From positions 1 through 10,722 of the forward strand of contig JADGGF010000109.1 in the NCBI GenBank assembly GCA_019690055.1: DNA of 10,722 nt, given 5' to 3'. The stretch's first letter is position 1, and the number at the start of each line of letters is the position of its first letter. Shown here piece by piece: positions 6,924 through 10,722 of this stretch. The DNA comes from Micromonosporaceae bacterium (GTDB lineage: Bacteria > Actinomycetota > Actinomycetes > Mycobacteriales > Micromonosporaceae). Below the pieces are notes generated by a model, which worked only from the letters and a program-made list of their open reading frames with translations, made no database searches and was not told the origin of the DNA. The translations under genes and the position numbers were made by a program.

Positions 6924-8000
6924 ATGTCCTCTGCCCCGAGCCGCGTTCGGCTGGCTGATGTCGCCCGGCAGGCGGGTGTCAGTGAGGCTACGGTCTCGCG
7001 CGTGCTCAACGACCGGCCCGGGGTGAGCGCTGAAACCCGCACCAGCGTGTTGCGCGCGCTCGACCTGCTCGGACATGAGCGGCCCGAGCGGCGCCGACGT
7101 AGCGCCGGAATGATCGGACTGATCACGCCAGAACTAAACAACCCGATCTTTCCGCTCTTCGCTCAGGTCATCGGGGCCGAGTTGGCCCAGCGCGGCTACA
7201 CCCCCGTACTGTGCACCCAGACGTACGGAGGCGTGACCGAGGACGAGTACGTCGAGCAGCTGCTCGAATGCGGCGTCTCGGGCATCATCTTCGTCTCCGG
7301 CCGGCACGCCGACACCGCCGCCACGCCCCAGCGGTACCAGCGGCTGGTGGAACGGCGGTTGCCCATCGTATTTATCAACGGCTACATGCCCGGGGTGTCC
7401 GCTTCGTTCTTCTCCTGCGACGACACGGTGGCCGGGCAGATCGCGGTATCCCACCTCGTCTCGCTCGGGCACCGTCGCATCGGCCTCATCTCCGGTCCGG
7501 AGCGGTACGTTCCGGTGCAGCGCAAGCTCACCGGCTACCGCGCCGCGATGCAGGAGCACGGTCTGGAGCCCGAGGTCTTCCTGTGCTTCTTCGGGGTCGA
7601 GGGCGGCCACGTCGCGGCCAGCCACCTGCTCGATCGCGGCGTCACGGCGATCGTCTGCGGTTCGGACCTCATGGCCCTGGGCGCGATCCGGGCCATCCGG
7701 GAACGGGGCCTGCGCATCCCGCACGACGTGTCGGTGGTGGGCTACGACGACTCGGCGCTGATCCCGTTCACCGATCCTCCACTGTCGACACTACGGCAAC
7801 CCGTCATGGCGATGGCCACAGCGGCCGTACGTGCACTGATGGACGAGATCGCCGGACACCAGGCGCCCCACGGCGAGTACCTGTTCCGCCCGGAACTGGT
7901 CGTACGGAGCACGACCGGGACCGCCCCCGACCCTACGCAAGAAGCCGAAAGGAGCTTTCATGGACGCCCGCCCGTGGTGGCGTACGGCCGTGATCTATGA
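6924..8000 (+). CDS. LacI-family transcriptional regulator (MalR-like)
   Basis: 358 residues. The N-terminal helix-turn-helix is RLADVARQAGVSEATVSRVLNDRPGVS (residues ~9-35), followed by the hinge region and a periplasmic-binding-protein-like effector domain from about residue 68 (MIGLITPELNNPIFPLFAQVI), with the conserved HRRIGLISGP, ALGAIRAIRERGLRIPHDVSVVGYDD and TDPPLSTLRQP blocks. It probably represses malEFG and the alpha-glucosidase until a malto-oligosaccharide binds. I chose ATG 6924 over the upstream ATG 6876 because the helix-turn-helix normally starts within ten residues of the N-terminus and the promoter places transcription start there. The 3' end overlaps the alpha-glucosidase gene by 41 bases; the last residues after about 340 are therefore not conserved family sequence. 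Confidence 0.92.
   Translation: MSSAPSRVRLADVARQAGVSEATVSRVLNDRPGVSAETRTSVLRALDLLGHERPERRRRSAGMIGLITPELNNPIFPLFAQVIGAELAQRGYTPVLCTQTYGGVTEDEYVEQLLECGVSGIIFVSGRHADTAATPQRYQRLVERRLPIVFINGYMPGVSASFFSCDDTVAGQIAVSHLVSLGHRRIGLISGPERYVPVQRKLTGYRAAMQEHGLEPEVFLCFFGVEGGHVAASHLLDRGVTAIVCGSDLMALGAIRAIRERGLRIPHDVSVVGYDDSALIPFTDPPLSTLRQPVMAMATAAVRALMDEIAGHQAPHGEYLFRPELVVRSTTGTAPDPTQEAERSFHGRPPVVAYGRDL
7948..7959 (+). promoter_or_regulatory. Ribosome binding site of the alpha-glucosidase inside the regulator gene
   Basis: AAAGGAG at about 7948-7954 lies six bases before the ATG at 7960. It fixes the alpha-glucosidase start within the 3' end of the LacI-family gene and shows that the 41-base overlap is functional. 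Confidence 0.7.
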
Positions 8001-9483
8001 GATCTACGTCCGCAGCTTCGCGGACTCCAACGGCGACGGCATCGGTGACCTCGGCGGCCTACGCGAACGCCTGCCTTACCTGCGTGACCTCGGGGTCGAT
8101 GCCATCTGGTTGACTCCGTTCTACCGTTCCCCGATGGTTGACGGCGGGTACGACGTGGCGGATTATCGGGCGGTCGATCCCCGAGTCGGGACACTGCAGG
8201 ACTTCGACGCGATGCTGCACACCGCGCACGCCCTGGGCATCCGCGTCATCATCGACATCGTTCCGAACCACTCCTCGTCCCAACACCCCTGGTTCGTCGC
8301 CGCGCTGCAGGCTGGACCGGGTTCGCCGGCCCGCGATCGGTACATCTTTCGTCCGTCCGCACCGGACGGGGGACCCCCGAATGACTGGGAGTCCGTCTTC
8401 GGCGGCTCCGCCTGGACTCAGGTCGACGACGGTGAGTGGTACCTGCACCTGTTCGACGCGGCCCAGCCGGACTTCAACTGGAACAACGACGAGGTCCGAG
8501 CCGAGTTCGAGTCGATCCTGCGGTTCTGGCTCGACCGCGGCGTGGATGGCTTCCGCGTCGACGTCGCTCACGGCCTGGTCAAGGCGCCCGGCCTACCGTC
8601 GGTCGGGCACTCCGCGCAGATCGGGCTGCTCGGCCGGGCCGAGCTGCCCTACTTCGACCAGGACGGCGTGCACGAGATCTACCGGTCCTGGCGCAAGATT
8701 CTCGACTCCTACCCCGGCCAACGGATCGCGGTCGCCGAGGCGTGGGCGTCCACGCCGGAGCGCCTGGCGCGCTACATCGCCCCGGACGAGCTGCATCAGG
8801 CGTTCAACTTCGACTTTCTCGACGCGGAGTGGAGCCCGCACGCGCTGCGCGCGGTGATCGACAACTCTCTCGCCGCAGCCGGCCTGGTCGGTGCCCCGAC
8901 CACCTGGGTTCTGTCCAATCACGACAAGCAGCGCCACGTGACCCGGTTGGGATCGCTCGCCCGGGCCCGGGCCGCCGCACTGCTCATGCTCGCCCTGCCC
9001 GGATCGGCCTACCTCTACCAGGGTGAGGAGCTCGGCCTGGCGGAGGTGCTCGACCTGCCCGACGGCGTCCGCGAGGACCCGGTCTGGTTCCGCTCGGGCG
9101 GAAAAGAGCTCGGCCGCGACGGCTGCCGGGTGCCTCTTCCCTGGTCCGGCAGCGCGCCACCGTTCGGCTTCACGACCTCCGAGCACACCTGGCTGCCCAT
9201 GCCGGCGTCCTGGGCCGGCCTGACCGTGGCCGACCAGTCAGCGGACCCGGAGTCGACCCTGTCTCTGTACCGGGCGGCGCTCGCGATCCGGCGAACCGCG
9301 TTCACCGGTGGCCTCACCTGGCTCGACTCGCCCCCACAGGTGCTGGCGTTCGCCCGCGACGACGGATCGCGCTGCGTCGTCAACTTCGGACCGGAGCCGT
9401 ACCCAGTGGACAGTCAGCCTCGGCTGACGAGTGGACCCCTGCGCGACGGGGCACTGCCCGCCGACACCGCCGCCTGGTGGTGA
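7960..9483 (+). CDS. GH13 alpha-glucosidase (oligo-1,4/1,6-glucosidase type), cytoplasmic
   Basis: 507 residues, complete. Expected to release glucose from the non-reducing end of imported malto- or isomalto-oligosaccharides. Conserved GH13 regions are all present: DxNxDGxGD calcium-site motif at 22-30, region I DIVPNH at 99-104, region II GFRVDVAHG with nucleophile Asp201, region III VAEAW with acid/base Glu260, and region IV SNHD with Asp322. FLYQGEE-like YLYQGEELGL follows in the barrel's end, then a short C-terminal beta domain. It starts MDARPWWRTAVIYEIYVRSF, which is the barrel itself, so there is no signal peptide and the enzyme stays in the cytoplasm. It follows the regulator with overlap and is likely co-transcribed and co-regulated with it. 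Exact linkage specificity (1,4 versus 1,6, or trehalose-type) cannot be read from the motifs I can see. Confidence 0.94.
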   Translation: MDARPWWRTAVIYEIYVRSFADSNGDGIGDLGGLRERLPYLRDLGVDAIWLTPFYRSPMVDGGYDVADYRAVDPRVGTLQDFDAMLHTAHALGIRVIIDIVPNHSSSQHPWFVAALQAGPGSPARDRYIFRPSAPDGGPPNDWESVFGGSAWTQVDDGEWYLHLFDAAQPDFNWNNDEVRAEFESILRFWLDRGVDGFRVDVAHGLVKAPGLPSVGHSAQIGLLGRAELPYFDQDGVHEIYRSWRKILDSYPGQRIAVAEAWASTPERLARYIAPDELHQAFNFDFLDAEWSPHALRAVIDNSLAAAGLVGAPTTWVLSNHDKQRHVTRLGSLARARAAALLMLALPGSAYLYQGEELGLAEVLDLPDGVREDPVWFRSGGKELGRDGCRVPLPWSGSAPPFGFTTSEHTWLPMPASWAGLTVADQSADPESTLSLYRAALAIRRTAFTGGLTWLDSPPQVLAFARDDGSRCVVNFGPEPYPVDSQPRLTSGPLRDGALPADTAAWW

Positions 9484-9508
9484 GCCTGCCCCGGGCGGCG
9501 GCTCTCGC

Positions 9509-9700
9509 TCAGCAGATGCGGGGAAGCTGCTCGCCCAGGGGTCGGTCGATGATGCGGGTGCCACCCAGCGGGGTGTGGCCCACCACGACGCCAGGGTGCT
9601 CCTCGGTGCCGATGATTCGTGGCTCGCGTCCCAAGGGATACGCGACCATGGCGGCGAGCACCGCCTCGACGTCATCGCGCGGGACGAACGCGAACATCTT
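9509..9700 (-). pseudogene. hypE: C-terminal remnant of hydrogenase maturation protein HypE
   Basis: On the minus strand the frame ends VEAVLAAMVAYPLGREPRIIG...GVVVGHTPLGGTRIIDRPLGEQLPRIC and stops at 9509. The PRIC ending is the diagnostic HypE C-terminus: its last cysteine carries the carbamoyl group that HypE dehydrates to cyanide for the [NiFe]-hydrogenase active site. The preceding hydrophobic pattern (A.LAA...HPLG...IIG, then GGTR..D...GEQLPRIC) also fits. Only about 60 of the usual 330-350 residues remain. Upstream, the same frame runs straight into acyltransferase sequence, so this is a chimeric remnant, not an active HypE. The stop lies 25 bases from the alpha-glucosidase stop, convergent. 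It implies that the lineage has or had a hydrogenase maturation system. Confidence 0.75.
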
Positions 9701-10046
9701 CTGATACTGGATGATGTTGGAGTTCTCCGGCAGGTACTCCCGCAGCTGTGGGTCGAGCAGCCACGAGCCGCAGGTGAACCGGGTGTAGTGCTCGTCGGGA
9801 GAAGTGCCGGGGGAAGAAGGCTCGGGCCTGGTCGAGTGACGCCGTGACCGCCTTTGGCGTCAGTGTGCCCGACTCGGGGATGTGCAGGCCGAGGCTGGTT
9901 TCGCCGCGGTGGTACTGCAGTCGGCCCAGCTCGTAGAGGGCACCGCGGACGTGCAAGGTCAGCCAGCTCTGCATGACCGGCCAGCCCTCGCCGTTCATCC
10001 GCCGGTCGATGGCCAGGTTGCGGCCCAGGTCGGCGAGCGTCGCCCA
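9698..10046 (-). pseudogene. Internal fragment of a GNAT-like acyltransferase, with a frameshift
   Basis: Read on the minus strand, one frame gives WATLADLGRNLAIDRRM...GRLQYHRGETSLGLHIPESGTLTPKAVTASLDQARAFFPRHF. After a shift at about 9800 the next frame continues with PDEHYTRFTCGSWLLDPQLREYLPENSNIIQYQK. The combination matches the actinobacterial acyltransferase family with NAT_N/GNAT_C-type domains: GRLQ(Y/F), .HIPE.GPL.P..V..S...A..FF..HFP, then SWLLDP.L...LP..SNI..FQ. Adding one base (the extra T of TTC-T-CCC, complementary to A9800) explains the frame change. The N-terminal half of the family is absent, replaced by MerR-like sequence, and the C-terminus is replaced in frame by HypE. Not expected to be functional. 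Confidence 0.7.
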
Positions 10047-10272
10047 TGTTCGAGATTGGCGAGCGCGGCCTCGACTGGGCGAGGGTGCGGCGGTCGTCGA
10101 GCAGTTGAGCGTGACTTTCGTCGATGAGTCGGAGCGCGTCCTCGGTGTCCCCCCGGTTGACCGCCTGCATGATCGCCGTGGCGGTCGCTGGCCGTGGCCG
10201 GGAATCAGCGCGAGGAAGGCGCGCATGGCCTGGGCGTGCCGCGGGGTGTAGACGCGGTAGCGGAAAACGACT
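10047..10272 (-). pseudogene. Fragment of a MerR-type regulator, with two frameshifts
   Basis: Minus-strand reading begins FRYRVYTPRHAQAMRAFLALIPGHG, then after a one-base loss near 10188 continues TATAIMQAVNRGDTEDALRLIDESHAQLLDDRRTLAQ, and after another one-base loss near 10075 reads VEAALANLE. YRVYT.. is the typical end of a MerR wing, and the rest resembles the dimerisation helix and small effector part of a MerR subgroup I know from actinomycete regulators with LIDESHAQLL-like helices. The winged helix N-terminus is missing because the TIR fragment on the other strand abuts it. Family assignment is by motif recall and is moderate; the two frame changes are clear from the continuity of the protein text. 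Confidence 0.5.
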
Positions 10273-10565
10273 GGATCGGCGCTGCAGGACGCGCTACTCC
10301 GCGTATCAATGACCCGAACAATTTTGTCCGCATTGAGATCGAGATGGCGTACCAACTGGGCATACCTGTTGTTCCTGTTCAGGTCGATGGTGCACCTATG
10401 CCTCGTTCCGACCAAGTTCCAGAGTCGATAGCAAAGATGACTCGGATCAAAGCGTTCCCCGTGCGCTCGACCAGCTTTCGTGCCGACTGCGGCGCGCTGG
10501 CCGCCTACGTCCGCAAACTTCTGGCGGATCCCCTGCCGCGACCCGTGCATTCGAAGGCGAAGTGA
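10265..10565 (+). pseudogene. C-terminal half of a TIR-domain protein (5' truncated)
   Basis: The plus-strand frame ending at TGA 10563 contains PRINDPNNFVRIEIEMAYQLGIPVVPVQVDGAPMP, the typical second half of a bacterial TIR domain (R(L/I).(D)P.DFVR.EI..AL..GIPVIPVLVDGA.MP), then QVPESIAKMTRIKAFPV and the closing helix ALAAYVRKLL. About 100 residues remain. Missing are the first strands and the GRD/catalytic-glutamate region of the domain and any upstream effector-sensing part; the start of the open frame (10194) is antisense of the MerR-like fragment. Bases 10321-10440 are 50% G+C by my count (60 of 120), against roughly 70% around, which suggests separate acquisition. TIR domains in bacteria commonly act in NAD-cleaving antiphage defence, but this piece alone cannot. 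Confidence 0.7.
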
Positions 10566-10570
10566 GAAAC

Positions 10571-10587
10571 GTCCGGGTGCCCTGGAC
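10571..10587 (+). terminator. Hairpin directly after the TIR fragment
   Basis: GTCCGGG and CCTGGAC pair over seven positions (one G-T) around a three-base loop, beginning five bases after the TIR stop codon. It would suit a terminator of the original TIR gene, though there is no T-tract. Confidence 0.4.
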
Positions 10588-10722
10588 GCCGGATGAATCG
10601 GTGGCGTGCCGGCGATGCATGGCTCATTCGTTTAGTTAGTAATGTACCGATTCGTCCCGTAGACCTCTCCGCAACCGGATAAGGGTTGCCGACGCGGGGC
10701 GGCGCCCGCAAGACGGTCGCGC
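10588..10722. other. Non-coding end of window
   Basis: No convincing coding region on either strand. An AT-richer patch (about 10624-10656) could be a promoter, and GCAACC/GGTTGC (10671-10676 and 10684-10689) forms a small 6-bp hairpin of unknown meaning. Confidence 0.3.

Noticed and set aside
9238..10170. 310-residue minus-strand frame spanning the 3' end of the alpha-glucosidase and the remnant region
   Set aside because: Only its first 36 or so residues read as real protein (MerR-like part). The rest is out of frame with the acyltransferase and HypE segments or antisense to the glucosidase.
10671..10689. Small GCAACC/GGTTGC hairpin as an RNA gene or attachment site
   Set aside because: A single 6-bp stem is too short to support any such call, and there is no tRNA-like fold or repeat copy elsewhere in the window.
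1..10722. CRISPR array, tRNA, rRNA, transposase or integrase
   Set aside because: I looked for repeated spacer-separated units, tRNA T-loop motifs and mobile-element proteins and saw none.

Overview
The window is about 70% GC, with tight gene packing, GC-rich third codon positions, a leaderless-type promoter and AGGAG-like ribosome binding sites. This points to a high-GC actinomycete. The families present (NodI/NodJ-type exporter, MalEFG importer, HypE remnant) would fit a Frankia- or Micromonosporaceae-like genome, but nothing here fixes the genus. The first bases are a run of G inside low-complexity DNA and the last kilobase is a patchwork, so both ends may lie near contig edges or rearranged DNA.

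Block 1 (1-2861, plus strand) holds the C-terminal tail of an unidentified protein. It is followed in one operon by an ABC exporter: a NodI/DrrA-type ATPase (stop/start overlap ATGA with the tail) and two different NodJ/ABC-2 type permeases. Next, behind an excellent ribosome binding site, come about 40 codons matching the N-terminus of a glycogen-synthase-like glycosyltransferase, which then runs into a premature stop. The order exporter-then-glycosyltransferase suggests this was the edge of an oligosaccharide or glycosylated-metabolite locus, now broken.

Block 2 (2949-9483) is an intact maltose/maltodextrin utilisation locus. The minus-strand operon malE-malF-malG encodes a lipoprotein binding protein and two permeases. 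MalF has the large extracellular insert and eight membrane segments known from enterobacterial MalF. Divergently, a LacI-family regulator overlaps by 41 bp a GH13 alpha-glucosidase with no signal peptide. Together they would import malto-oligosaccharides and cleave them in the cytoplasm. The intergenic region holds repeated CTTGC/TTGCGCAA operator-like sites over both promoters. No MalK/MsiK-type ATPase is present, so import must use one encoded elsewhere. A perfect 10-bp hairpin separates blocks 1 and 2.

Block 3 (9484-10722) is a gene graveyard. Read from right to left on the minus strand it contains the C-terminal half of a MerR-type regulator (two frameshifts), the middle of a GNAT-like acyltransferase (one frameshift) fused in frame to the C-terminal 60 or so residues of the hydrogenase maturation protein HypE with its terminal PRIC motif. 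On the plus strand is the 5'-truncated C-terminal half of a TIR domain in clearly AT-richer DNA (about 50% GC). I see no complete, clearly new system. The most noteworthy items are the chimeric remnants, the glycosyltransferase stub and the operator/leaderless promoter architecture.
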